From Alphaproteobacteria bacterium (lineage in GTDB: Bacteria; Pseudomonadota; Alphaproteobacteria; Reyranellales; Reyranellaceae): a stretch of 51,426 nt of DNA. A model generated the notes under the pieces. That model searched no databases, was not told where the DNA came from, and was given only the letters and a program-made list of their open reading frames with translations. Below, piece after piece: positions 44,216-51,426 of this stretch (the stretch's first letter is position 1; each line of letters opens with the position of its first letter). The translations under genes were made by a program, and so were the position numbers. The stretch spans positions 1 through 51,426 of the forward strand of contig VGCZ01000038.1 of the NCBI GenBank assembly GCA_016869975.1, in the 5' to 3' direction.

Positions 44216-44773
44216 TCAAGCCTCGACGATGAAATCGAAGCGCGCGGTGACGACGGCCGCCGCTTTGACCGCTCGCATCTGCAGCGACGGTTTGTAGAGC
44301 CCGTCGCGCGCATTGTCGGGATCGCCGGGGAAGTAGAGCTGGGTCGTCAGCGTGCGGCCACCCGGCGGCGTGACTTTCACGTGGTAGTGCGGCGTGCGAC
44401 CGGGGTAGCGCCCCGGCGCGATGGTCTCGAAGCGCCAGGCGCCGCGCTCGTCGGTGATCTGATGGCCGCGCAGCTCGTAGCCGCGGTTGTCGTAGTCACC
44501 GGCGGAGTCGGCATGCCAGATGTCGACGATCGCGCCGCGCACCGGCTGGCAGGCTCGCGCCATCACGACACCATCGAGGTTGACGCGTTCGCCGCGGAGT
44601 TGCCCCGCGAGGTTCACGCGCAGGGGCGAGCCGCCACGGAAGAACGGACCTTCGGTCTGGCGTTCGGTGGCCGCGATACCCGGCGTGCAGGCGAGGGGCT
44701 GCGCCAGCGTTGGTCCGGTGACAGCGATCAGGCCGCCGGTGCCGAGGAGAAGGACATGCCGGCGCGACGGCAT
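44216..44773 (-). CDS. Exported intradiol ring-cleavage dioxygenase-like protein
   Basis: A 185-residue protein with a probable twin-Arg-like signal (MPSRRHVLLLGTGGLIAVTG). The catalytic core reads GAIVDIWHADSAGDYDNRGYELRGHQ, ITDERGAWRFETIAPGRYPGRTPHYHVKV, providing the Tyr, Tyr, His, His iron ligands of protocatechuate/catechol dioxygenases. Exported members have been seen in actinobacteria and fungi, acting on extracellular catechols. It starts 1 bp after the moaA stop on the same strand, so it is probably co-transcribed with moaA. Confidence 0.8.
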   Translation of the reverse strand: MPSRRHVLLLGTGGLIAVTGPTLAQPLACTPGIAATERQTEGPFFRGGSPLRVNLAGQLRGERVNLDGVVMARACQPVRGAIVDIWHADSAGDYDNRGYELRGHQITDERGAWRFETIAPGRYPGRTPHYHVKVTPPGGRTLTTQLYFPGDPDNARDGLYKPSLQMRAVKAAAVVTARFDFIVEA

Positions 44774-44774
44774 G

Positions 44775-45761
44775 TCAGCCGCCGGTGACGCTCATATGCC
44801 GCGCCACGGCGGGGGCGCGCCGGCGGCGGTCGATGACGAAGTCGTGGCCCTTGGGCTTGCGCGCGATCGCCTTGTGGATCGCCTCGATCAGTTGCTCGTC
44901 GCTCTCGCTGGCGCGCAGCGGCGCGCGCAGATCGGCGGCGTCCTCCTGGCCCAGGCACATGTAGAGCGTGCCGGTGCAGGTCAGCCGCACGCGATTGCAG
45001 GCTTCACAAAAATTGTGGGTCAAGGGCGTGATGAAGCCCAGCCGACCGCCGGTCTCGGCGATCTTTACATAGCGCGCAGGGCCGCCTGTCGTGAAATCGA
45101 GGTCGGTCAGAGTGAAACGCCGCGCCAGGTCGGCGCGCACCATCGACAGCGGCAGGTACTGGTCGACGCGCTGCTCGCCGATCTCGCCCATCGGCATGAC
45201 CTCGATGAACACCAGGTCCATGCCGCGGCCATGACTCCAGCGGATCAGCTCGTCGAACTCCATGTCGTTGACGCCCTTGAGCGCCACGGCGTTGATCTTG
45301 ATGTGCAGCCCGGCCTTCTGCGCCGCGTCGATGCCGCGCATCACCTGGTCGAGGTCGCCCCAACGGGTCAAGGTGCGGAACTTGTCGCGGTCGAGCGAAT
45401 CCATGGAGACGTTCAGCCGCTTCACGCCGCAATCGGCCAGCTCCTGAGCGTACTTCGCCAGCTGGCTGCCATTGGTGGTCAAGGTCAGCTCTTCGAGCCC
45501 GTCGCCGAGACGCTTCGACAGGCCGCGCACCAGCGACATCACGTTCTTGCGCACCAGCGGCTCGCCACCGGTCAGCCGGAGCTTCTTCACGCCCAGCGTG
45601 ATGAAGGCGCCGCACAGACGCTCCAGCTCCTCGAGCGACAGTAGGTCGGCCTTGGGCAGGAAGGTCATGTCCTCGGCCATGCAATAGACGCAGCGGAAAT
45701 CGCAGCGATCCGTCACCGAGACGCGCAGATAGGAAATGTGCCGGCCGAAGGGGTCGATCAT
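44775..45761 (-). CDS. moaA: GTP 3',8-cyclase
   Basis: A 328-residue radical SAM enzyme of molybdenum cofactor synthesis. It has the CxxxCxxC motif in [15 protein letters not shown]-binding LRLTGGEPL, and C-terminal cluster ligands [21 protein letters not shown]. The C-terminal GG dipeptide needed for activity is present (SVTGG). ATG 45761 ([20 protein letters not shown]) was chosen over an upstream extension. No other moa genes are adjacent. No molybdenum-cofactor riboswitch was recognised in the 67-bp upstream gap. Confidence 0.93.
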   Translation of the reverse strand: MIDPFGRHISYLRVSVTDRCDFRCVYCMAEDMTFLPKADLLSLEELERLCGAFITLGVKKLRLTGGEPLVRKNVMSLVRGLSKRLGDGLEELTLTTNGSQLAKYAQELADCGVKRLNVSMDSLDRDKFRTLTRWGDLDQVMRGIDAAQKAGLHIKINAVALKGVNDMEFDELIRWSHGRGMDLVFIEVMPMGEIGEQRVDQYLPLSMVRADLARRFTLTDLDFTTGGPARYVKIAETGGRLGFITPLTHNFCEACNRVRLTCTGTLYMCLGQEDAADLRAPLRASESDEQLIEAIHKAIARKPKGHDFVIDRRRRAPAVARHMSVTGG

Positions 45762-45828
45762 GGAAACAATATAGGCACGTCGAGGGCGCGGGGCGACCCC
45801 CAAACCGTCACGAATGTGTCGTGCCGCC

Positions 45829-47451
45829 TTAATTCACCGGCAGTAGCCGGGTCAGGGCGTCCAGCCTGTCGGCCTCGGCATGAGGCTTGTCCCAGCGGAT
45901 GCGGTGGACCCGGGGAAAGCGCATGGCGACGCCGGACTTGTGGCGGGTCGAGCGCTGGACGGCGTCGAAGGCGATCTCCAGCACCAGGCCGGGCTCGACC
46001 TCACGCACCGGGCCGAAGCGGTTGGTGGTGTGGTCGCGCACCCATTTGTCGAGCCGCAGCAGTTCCTCGTCGGTGAAGCCGGAATAGGCCTTGCCCACCG
46101 GCACCAGCTCCTCGCCGCGCCAACAGCCGAATGTGTAGTCCGAGTAGTAGGACGAGCGCTTGCCGTGGCCGCGCTGGGCGTACATCAGCACGCAGTCGGC
46201 GGTGAGCGCCGCGCGCTTCCACTTGAACCACGGACCCTTGGGCCGGCCGGCGACATAGGCGCTGTCGGCGCGCTTGAGCATCAGGCCTTCGATCTCGGCC
46301 GCCCGCGCGCCGGCGCGCAGCGCGGTGAGCTCGTCCCAGGTGGCGAAGCCGATCAGCGGCGAGAGGTCGAAGGGGCCGCGTGGCCTTTCGCCAAACCAGG
46401 ACTCCAGCCGGGCGCGGCGTTCATCGAAATTGAGCGCGCGCAGATCCTCGCCGCCGAGGAACAGCGCGTCGTAGAGCCGGACATGCGCCGGGAAGTCGCG
46501 CAGGATCTTGGGCGTGATGGTCTTGCGGTTGAGCCGCTGCTGCAGATCGTTGAACGGGGCGATGGCCAAAGTGCCGCTAGACGGATGCGCCACGAGCAGC
46601 TCACCGTCGAGGACCGCGTCGAACTCCATGGCCTCGACGATATCGGGAAAGGCCGCGGTGGCATCATCGCCGCCGCGCGTGAAGATGCGGCGCTGTTCGC
46701 CGCCGGCGGCGAGCTGGACGCGGATACCGTCCCATTTCCACTCCGCGCGATAGGCAAGCGGATCGAAGGTCGGCAGCTCCGCTTCGTCCAGTGGGTTGGC
46801 TAGCATCAAGGGCCGGAATACCGCCGTCGTGCCGGACACCGCGGGACGCGGCGCGCCCTTGGTCAGCCAGTCGAACAGCGACTTGTAGGGCGGTTTCAGC
46901 CCGTGCCAGACCTCCTCGACGTCATCTATGCTGACGCTGCCCAGGTCAGCCGCCGCCTGCTTGGCCAACCTTGCCGAGACGCCAACCCTCAACGCCCCCG
47001 TCACCAGCTTGATCAGCGCCCAGCGGCCGGTGGCGTCTAATTCGTCGAGCCATCGCTCGATCAGCTGAGGCGTTTCGCGCTTGGACGTCAGGCGCAGGCG
47101 GTCCACGACCTCGCCCAGCGAGGGCGGCGGGCGGTTGTGACCGGCCCGCGATCCCGCTGCCTCGCCGTCGGGGTCAACGTAGGCGTCCCAGATCAGCGAC
47201 AGCGTCTCGGCGAGGTCGCCGACATAGTCGTAGGACAGCGTGAACAACGTCTCGCCCAGGCGCTGGACGCCAAATTCGCGCAGCAACGCCGGCTTGGCAT
47301 TGGGCAGGTCGAGCGTGCCGGTGAGCGCCGCGAGCGCATAGCCACGATCGGGATCGGGCGTCGCGGCGAGGTACGTCGTGATCAGCCGCAGCTTGGCGTT
47401 GCGTGCGGGCTGGAAGGCCAGCGAATCGAGCAGCTCGGCAAAACGCTGCAT
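45829..47451 (-). CDS. ATP-dependent DNA ligase of the ligase-associated repair cluster
   Basis: A 540-residue ligase. The N-terminal DNA-binding domain spans residues about 1-200; the adenylation domain has motif [12 protein letters not shown] (KxDG), motif [13 protein letters not shown], motif [14 protein letters not shown] and motif V WFKWKR; the OB domain ends with the Arg-rich [13 protein letters not shown]. It is encoded 5 bp after an MBL-fold exonuclease, with an Lhr-type helicase divergent from them, the known composition of this DNA damage response cluster. Its role is nick sealing after processing by the partners. Confidence 0.92.
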   Translation of the reverse strand: MQRFAELLDSLAFQPARNAKLRLITTYLAATPDPDRGYALAALTGTLDLPNAKPALLREFGVQRLGETLFTLSYDYVGDLAETLSLIWDAYVDPDGEAAGSRAGHNRPPPSLGEVVDRLRLTSKRETPQLIERWLDELDATGRWALIKLVTGALRVGVSARLAKQAAADLGSVSIDDVEEVWHGLKPPYKSLFDWLTKGAPRPAVSGTTAVFRPLMLANPLDEAELPTFDPLAYRAEWKWDGIRVQLAAGGEQRRIFTRGGDDATAAFPDIVEAMEFDAVLDGELLVAHPSSGTLAIAPFNDLQQRLNRKTITPKILRDFPAHVRLYDALFLGGEDLRALNFDERRARLESWFGERPRGPFDLSPLIGFATWDELTALRAGARAAEIEGLMLKRADSAYVAGRPKGPWFKWKRAALTADCVLMYAQRGHGKRSSYYSDYTFGCWRGEELVPVGKAYSGFTDEELLRLDKWVRDHTTNRFGPVREVEPGLVLEIAFDAVQRSTRHKSGVAMRFPRVHRIRWDKPHAEADRLDALTRLLPVN

Positions 47452-47456
47452 GGCGA

Positions 47457-48506
47457 CTACGCGCCTTCCTCTTCGCGGCCGGCGACGTGCAGCGCCTCGG
47501 CCTCGACGCCCATGCTGCGCGCCTGGTGCACCAGCGCGTCCTCGCGGCCATGCGTCACCCAGAGCTTCGGTGCCTGCACGTCGCGGACGGTGCGGCGGAG
47601 CTCGTCCCAGTCGGCGTGATCGGAGATCACCAACGGCAACTCCGCGCCGCGCTGCCGTGCGCGTGCCCGTACACGCATCCAGCCCGACGCCGCCACCGGC
47701 AGCGGATCGGGAAAGCGCCGCGACCAGCGATCAGCCAGCGCGCCAGGCGGGCAGAGCACGATCGCGCCCTTGAAAACGTCGCGGCCGAACAGGTCGTCTT
47801 TGGGATTACGGCCCATCTCGCCGACCGGCGCGATGTCGCCTAGGTCGATGCCTTCGCGCTTGTAGAGATCGCACAACGAGACCAGCGCGCCGTGCAGCCA
47901 GATGCGCCCGTCGTAGCCGGCCTCACGCAGCAGGCGGATCACGCGCTGGCACTTGCCCAGCGCGTAAACGCCGACGAGATGACAGCGTTCGGGAAAGGTC
48001 TTTATCGACTGCAACAGCCGGCCGATCTCATAGCTATCGGGCGGGTGACGAAACACCGGCAACGCGAACGTCGCCTCCGTGATGAACACGTCGCACGTCA
48101 CCGGCTCGAAGGCCGGGCAGGTGGGATCGCGCCGTCGCTTGAAGTCGCCTGACACGACAATGCGCGCGCCGCGCCAGTCGAGCACTATTTGCGCGCTGCC
48201 CAGAATGTGCCCGGCCGGTACCAATCGTACGTCGACGTCGCCAATCCCGACCGTCTCGCCGTATCGCACGCCCTGGGTGACGCCCAATTCCTCACCGAAG
48301 CGCACCTTCATGATCTCGATGGTCTCGCGCGTCGCCAACGTCGCGCCGTGGCCCGCGCGCGCGTGGTCGCCATGACCGTGCGTCACCACCGCGCGCTTCA
48401 CCGCCCAGGCCGGGTCAATGTGGAAGTCACCGGGCGCGCAATAGAGTCCCTGCGGCGTTGTGAACAGCCACGAACGCGGGTCGGAAGGTGTGGGATCGAA
48501 GGGCAT
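47457..48506 (-). CDS. Ligase-associated MBL-fold exonuclease
   Basis: A 349-residue metallo-beta-lactamase-fold nuclease of the CPSF/SNM1-like group. Metal ligands are in VTHGHGDHARAGH (HxHxDH, residues 43-48), VPAGHILGSAQ and VVSGDFKRRRDP, followed by the TEATFALP motif and the C-terminal ISDHADWDEL and WVTHG. ATG 48506 (MPFDPTPSD) was used; an upstream TTG is in frame. It is co-transcribed with the ligase and begins only 23 bp from the divergent helicase start. Confidence 0.9.
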   Translation of the reverse strand: MPFDPTPSDPRSWLFTTPQGLYCAPGDFHIDPAWAVKRAVVTHGHGDHARAGHGATLATRETIEIMKVRFGEELGVTQGVRYGETVGIGDVDVRLVPAGHILGSAQIVLDWRGARIVVSGDFKRRRDPTCPAFEPVTCDVFITEATFALPVFRHPPDSYEIGRLLQSIKTFPERCHLVGVYALGKCQRVIRLLREAGYDGRIWLHGALVSLCDLYKREGIDLGDIAPVGEMGRNPKDDLFGRDVFKGAIVLCPPGALADRWSRRFPDPLPVAASGWMRVRARARQRGAELPLVISDHADWDELRRTVRDVQAPKLWVTHGREDALVHQARSMGVEAEALHVAGREEEGA

Positions 48507-48513
48507 CAATGCC

Positions 48514-48521
48514 AATATAGG
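48514..48521. promoter_or_regulatory. Overlapping divergent -10-like boxes between exonuclease and lhr
   Basis: On the plus strand TATAGG (48516-48521) ends 8 bases before GTG 48530; on the minus strand TATATT (48519-48514) ends 7 bases before ATG 48506. If both are used, both mRNAs would be nearly leaderless. Neither gene has a good SD at the chosen start. No convincing -35 was checked further. Confidence 0.35.
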
Positions 48522-48529
48522 GTTAGAGG

Positions 48530-51034
48530 GTGCGAAGGGGAGTGGCGAGTCGCGTGGCCAAGGCCAAGGTCCACAAGATTGGCGATGACCTGCCGCTGTT
48601 TGAGGCGGCGGAGCGGGCTGTGCTGCCGGCGACCTTCGCCGACTGGTTCGCGCGCCGCGGCTGGGAGGCGCGGCCGTACCAGATGGAGATGGTGCGGCTG
48701 GCGCAGGCCGGGAAGTCGGCGCTGCTGATCGCGCCCACAGGTGCGGGCAAGACCCTGGCGGGTTTTCTGCCTAGCCTGATCGAGCTGACGGCGCGCAAGG
48801 TGGCGACTGGCAAGCTGCACTCGCTCTACATCTCGCCGCTCAAGGCGCTGGCGACCGATGTCACGCGCAATCTGCAGGCGCCGATCGAGGAGATGGACCT
48901 GGCGGTGCGCGCGGAGACGCGCACCGGCGACACGCCGCAGAATCGCCGGCAGCGTCAGCGACTCAATCCACCGGACATCCTGCTGACTACGCCGGAATCG
49001 CTGGCGCTGCTGCTGTCCTATCCCGACGCGGCCGAGTACTTCAGTGGCCTGTCGACCGTGATCATCGACGAGCTGCACGCACTGGCGACGACCAAGCGCG
49101 GCCATCTGCTGGCGTTGGGCCTGTCGCGGCTGGCGACCATGTCGCCCGGGACGCGCTTCGTCGGGCTGTCGGCCACGGTGCACGATCCGGCGGCGCTCGC
49201 GGATTGGTTGGCGCTGGGTGGCCGGCCGGTCGAGACGGTGCGCGTCGCGGGCGGCGCGCAGCCGGCCTTGTCGATCCTCTCGCCGGAGGCGCGCGTGCCG
49301 TGGGGCGGGCACATGGCGCGCCACACCATCCCCGATGTCTACAACGCGATCCGCCAGCACCGCATGACCATCGTCTTCGTCAACACGCGCGCAACGGCGG
49401 AGATCGTGTTCGATGATCTGTGGCGTTTGAACGACGAGAACCTGCCGATCGGCCTGCATCACGGCAGCCTCGAGGTCGAGCAGCGCCGCAAGATCGAGGC
49501 GGCAATGGCGGCCGGCCGGCTGCGCGCGGTGGTCGCGACCTCCTCGCTCGATCTCGGCATCGACTGGGGCGATATCGACCTGGTGGTCCAGGTCGGCGCG
49601 CCCAAGGGGGTGAGCCGCCTGCTGCAGCGTGTCGGCCGCGCCAATCATCGCATGGACGAGCCGAGCAAGGCGATCCTCGCGCCCGGCAATCGTTTCGAAG
49701 TGCTGGAGTGCATCGCGGCCCTGGAGGCGGTTAACGCGCATGAGCTCGATGGCGATCCGCCGCGGCCGCCCAGCCTCGACGCGCTGGCGCAGCACATCCT
49801 CGGGTCGGCCTGCTCGCAGCCGATCGACCGCGACCAGATGTTCGAGGAGGCGCGGCGCACCGGCCCGTATCGCGCGCTCACGCGCAAGGATTTCGACGAC
49901 ACCTTCGATTTCATCGCCACCGGCGGCTACGCGCTGGGCGCCTATGAGAAATGGCGCCGGCTGTTCCGCCGCTCCGACGGGCGCTGGCAGGTGGCGCGAC
50001 CGGATGCGATCCGGCAATACCGGCTCAATGTCGGCACCATCGTCGAGCTGCCGCTCTTGAAGGTGAAGCTCAGAGGCGGGCCCGTGCTGGGCGAGGTCGA
50101 GGAGGCGTTCGTCCAGGGTCTCGTTACCGGCGACACCTTTATCTTCGCCGGTCGCCTGCTGCGCTATGAAGGCATCCGCCAGCTGCACGCCGAGGTCACG
50201 GTCGCCAAGAGCGGTGAGGATCCCAAAGTGCCGGCCTATGGCGGCGGGCGCCTGCCGCTCAGCACGTATCTGGCCGAGCGCGTGCGCGGCATCATCGCCG
50301 ATCCGACACGCCATCATCTGCTGCCGTCTGACGTGCGGGAATGGCTTCGCATCCAGACGCTGCGCTCGACTCTGCCGCACCCCCGCCGGCTGCTGATCGA
50401 AGGCTTCCCGCGCGGCAACAAGCAGTTCCTGGTCGCCTATTGCTTCGAGGGCCGCAACGCGCATCAAACGTTGGGCATGCTGCTGACGCGGCGCATGGAG
50501 CGCATGGGGTTGCGGCCGCTGGGTTTCGTCGCCACCGACTATGTGCTGGGCATCTGGGGGCTGCGGCCGGCGACGCCGAAGCAGATCGAGGCGCTGTTCG
50601 ACGAGGACATGCTGGGCGATGATCTCGAGGCGTGGATGGACGAGTCCTCGATGCTCAGGCGCTCGTTCCGCAATGTCGCGGTGATCGCCGGCCTGATCGA
50701 GCGGCGCCATCCCGGCCAGGAGAAGACGCGGCGCCAGGTGACGTTCAGCGCCGACCTGATTTACGACGCGCTGCGCAAGCACGAGCCCGACCACATCCTC
50801 TTGCGCGCCACGCGCCAGGACGCCGCCTGGCAACTCGCCGATATCCGCCGCCTGGGCGAGCTGCTGCGCCGTGCGAAGGGAAAGATCGATTACCACAGGC
50901 TCGACCGCGTCTCGCCGCTCGCCGTGCCGGTGCTGCTGGAAATCGGTCGCGAGCGCGTGATGGGCGACGACACGGTCGACGAACTGCTCGACGAGGCGGC
51001 GCAGGACCTGATCGCGGAGGCGACGCGGCGCTGA
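48530..51034 (+). CDS. lhr: Lhr-type ligase-associated DNA helicase
   Basis: An 834-residue superfamily 2 helicase of Lhr-core type. Walker A is APTGAGKT (residues 68-75), Walker B DELH at 180-183, then GLSATVHDP (motif III) and, in RecA2, TSSLDLGIDWGDIDLVVQVG and LQRVGRANHR (motif VI). The winged-helix and C-terminal Lhr regions follow. It unwinds or remodels DNA in concert with the exonuclease and ligase. GTG 48530 is the longest start; GTGs at 48542 and 48554 are alternatives and the SD does not decide. The PdeM phosphodiesterase often found with this cluster is not present in the window. Confidence 0.9.
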   Translation: MRRGVASRVAKAKVHKIGDDLPLFEAAERAVLPATFADWFARRGWEARPYQMEMVRLAQAGKSALLIAPTGAGKTLAGFLPSLIELTARKVATGKLHSLYISPLKALATDVTRNLQAPIEEMDLAVRAETRTGDTPQNRRQRQRLNPPDILLTTPESLALLLSYPDAAEYFSGLSTVIIDELHALATTKRGHLLALGLSRLATMSPGTRFVGLSATVHDPAALADWLALGGRPVETVRVAGGAQPALSILSPEARVPWGGHMARHTIPDVYNAIRQHRMTIVFVNTRATAEIVFDDLWRLNDENLPIGLHHGSLEVEQRRKIEAAMAAGRLRAVVATSSLDLGIDWGDIDLVVQVGAPKGVSRLLQRVGRANHRMDEPSKAILAPGNRFEVLECIAALEAVNAHELDGDPPRPPSLDALAQHILGSACSQPIDRDQMFEEARRTGPYRALTRKDFDDTFDFIATGGYALGAYEKWRRLFRRSDGRWQVARPDAIRQYRLNVGTIVELPLLKVKLRGGPVLGEVEEAFVQGLVTGDTFIFAGRLLRYEGIRQLHAEVTVAKSGEDPKVPAYGGGRLPLSTYLAERVRGIIADPTRHHLLPSDVREWLRIQTLRSTLPHPRRLLIEGFPRGNKQFLVAYCFEGRNAHQTLGMLLTRRMERMGLRPLGFVATDYVLGIWGLRPATPKQIEALFDEDMLGDDLEAWMDESSMLRRSFRNVAVIAGLIERRHPGQEKTRRQVTFSADLIYDALRKHEPDHILLRATRQDAAWQLADIRRLGELLRRAKGKIDYHRLDRVSPLAVPVLLEIGRERVMGDDTVDELLDEAAQDLIAEATRR

Positions 51035-51044
51035 ACGTTGGGGA

Positions 51045-51426
51045 TCAATCACTGAGTCGCCAGCGCGACAGTACGATATGTCGTCCCTGGCCGATGAGGC
51101 TGTTCACCAGCACGAACTCGCGGATCGTAAAATTGACCGGCTCGATGGGTATGTCCGCGATCCGCATCGCCCTATAGGACAACGTCATGTGCGGCTCGAA
51201 GGACGAGGGGCGGACGGAGCCGAACGTCGTCGTCAGTGCGACACCGAGCGTGTCGTGTAGCGTCCGGAGGCCGAGAACACCATCGTCGCCGCACAGTACG
51301 ATCAGCGGGATGCCGCTCTTGCGGTGGAAGTTCTTCGCCATGTTCAGCGATACGGTGAAAGGGCGCATCCGGACCGTGTTCCCGCACGCCTCCACCGCGG
51401 CGACGACCGATCGAGGCACCTCGGCG
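51045..51426 (-). CDS. 2'-5' RNA ligase-like 2H phosphoesterase, partial
   Basis: At least 125 residues, with the frame open to the right edge, so the N-terminus lies outside. FEPHMTLSYRAMRI contains the second HxT/S motif (HMT) of the 2H phosphoesterase superfamily; the first HxT should lie upstream of the window edge. LVNSLIGQGRHIVLSRWRL at the end matches the family. Members cleave or form 2',5' or cyclic phosphodiesters in RNA or nucleotides. It is convergent with lhr, 10 bp away, and may be unrelated to the repair cluster. Confidence 0.75.
   Translation of the reverse strand, partial: AEVPRSVVAAVEACGNTVRMRPFTVSLNMAKNFHRKSGIPLIVLCGDDGVLGLRTLHDTLGVALTTTFGSVRPSSFEPHMTLSYRAMRIADIPIEPVNFTIREFVLVNSLIGQGRHIVLSRWRLSD

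Noticed and set aside
45762-45828. Molybdenum cofactor riboswitch before moaA
   Set aside because: The gap is only 67 bp and no matching structured element was seen.
48506-51052. 848-codon open frame on the minus strand opposite lhr
   Set aside because: High GC keeps the antisense frame open; the protein is His/Arg/Gln-rich without domains, while the plus strand encodes a complete helicase.

Overview
The window is about 51 kb of GC-rich, densely packed bacterial DNA (short gaps, many 1-4 bp start/stop overlaps). The gene set suggests a metabolically versatile alphaproteobacterium of the Rhodospirillales/Hyphomicrobiales kind, possibly Reyranella-like: solo ABC, TRAP and Bug-type solute receptors, many short-chain dehydrogenases and acyl-CoA enzymes, a fused indolepyruvate:ferredoxin oxidoreductase and an Lhr-ligase repair cluster. 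The genus is a guess. No ribosomal operon, CRISPR array, transposase or phage gene was seen.

Layout. 1-63: 3' part of a tRNA-Leu(UAA) whose anticodon stem does not pair, perhaps an integration scar. 246-2210: a bufferin-type RiPP operon (cysteine-rich precursor, MNIO/DUF692 enzyme, DUF2063 partner). 2219-3235: a lone ABC solute receptor. 3276-12040 (minus strand): an operon closely matching the acyclic terpene utilisation (atu) pathway: PECR-type SDR, geranyl-CoA carboxylase beta subunit, two tandem citronellyl-CoA-dehydrogenase-like enzymes, isohexenylglutaconyl-CoA hydratase-like protein, biotin-containing alpha subunit, and a secreted alpha/beta hydrolase. An SCP2 lipid-carrier gene is divergent from it across a 22-bp near-perfect palindrome. 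12569-14196: a CGNR zinc-finger regulator divergent from a VOC-domain gene and an unknown gene; two identical-spacing inverted repeats sit on a clear promoter between them.

14201-21836: gamma-glutamyltransferase, a membrane-anchored protein with two L7/L12-like C-terminal modules, an SDR, the 1171-residue fused indolepyruvate oxidoreductase, and a creatininase-family protein lacking two metal ligands. 22166-26154: GT39-like membrane protein, HExxH peptidase, BASS-type transporter. 26217-29186: a complete TRAP transporter with a hairpin after the receptor gene, followed by a convergent FAD amine/amino-acid oxidase that is divergent from an AMP-forming acyl-CoA ligase over a perfect 11-bp inverted repeat. 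31889-40645: small Cys-rich secreted protein, 2OG-Fe(II) oxygenase, enoyl-CoA hydratase, Bug receptor, SDR, AbrB-type membrane protein, NAD kinase, MFS transporter and a catalytic-domain-only MetE-like methyltransferase.

40723-44206 is a tightly overlapped operon of ketopantoate-reductase-like, IlvD/Edd dehydratase and DODA-type extradiol dioxygenase genes. 44216-45761 pairs MoaA with a secreted intradiol dioxygenase. 45829-51034 carries the ATP-dependent DNA ligase, MBL-fold exonuclease and Lhr-type helicase of the ligase-associated DNA repair system, the helicase being divergent across only 23 bp. A partial 2H phosphoesterase runs off the right edge. The least-described items are the double L7/L12-like protein, the CGNR operator pair, the 25-bp inverted repeat inside the atu operon and the bufferin operon.
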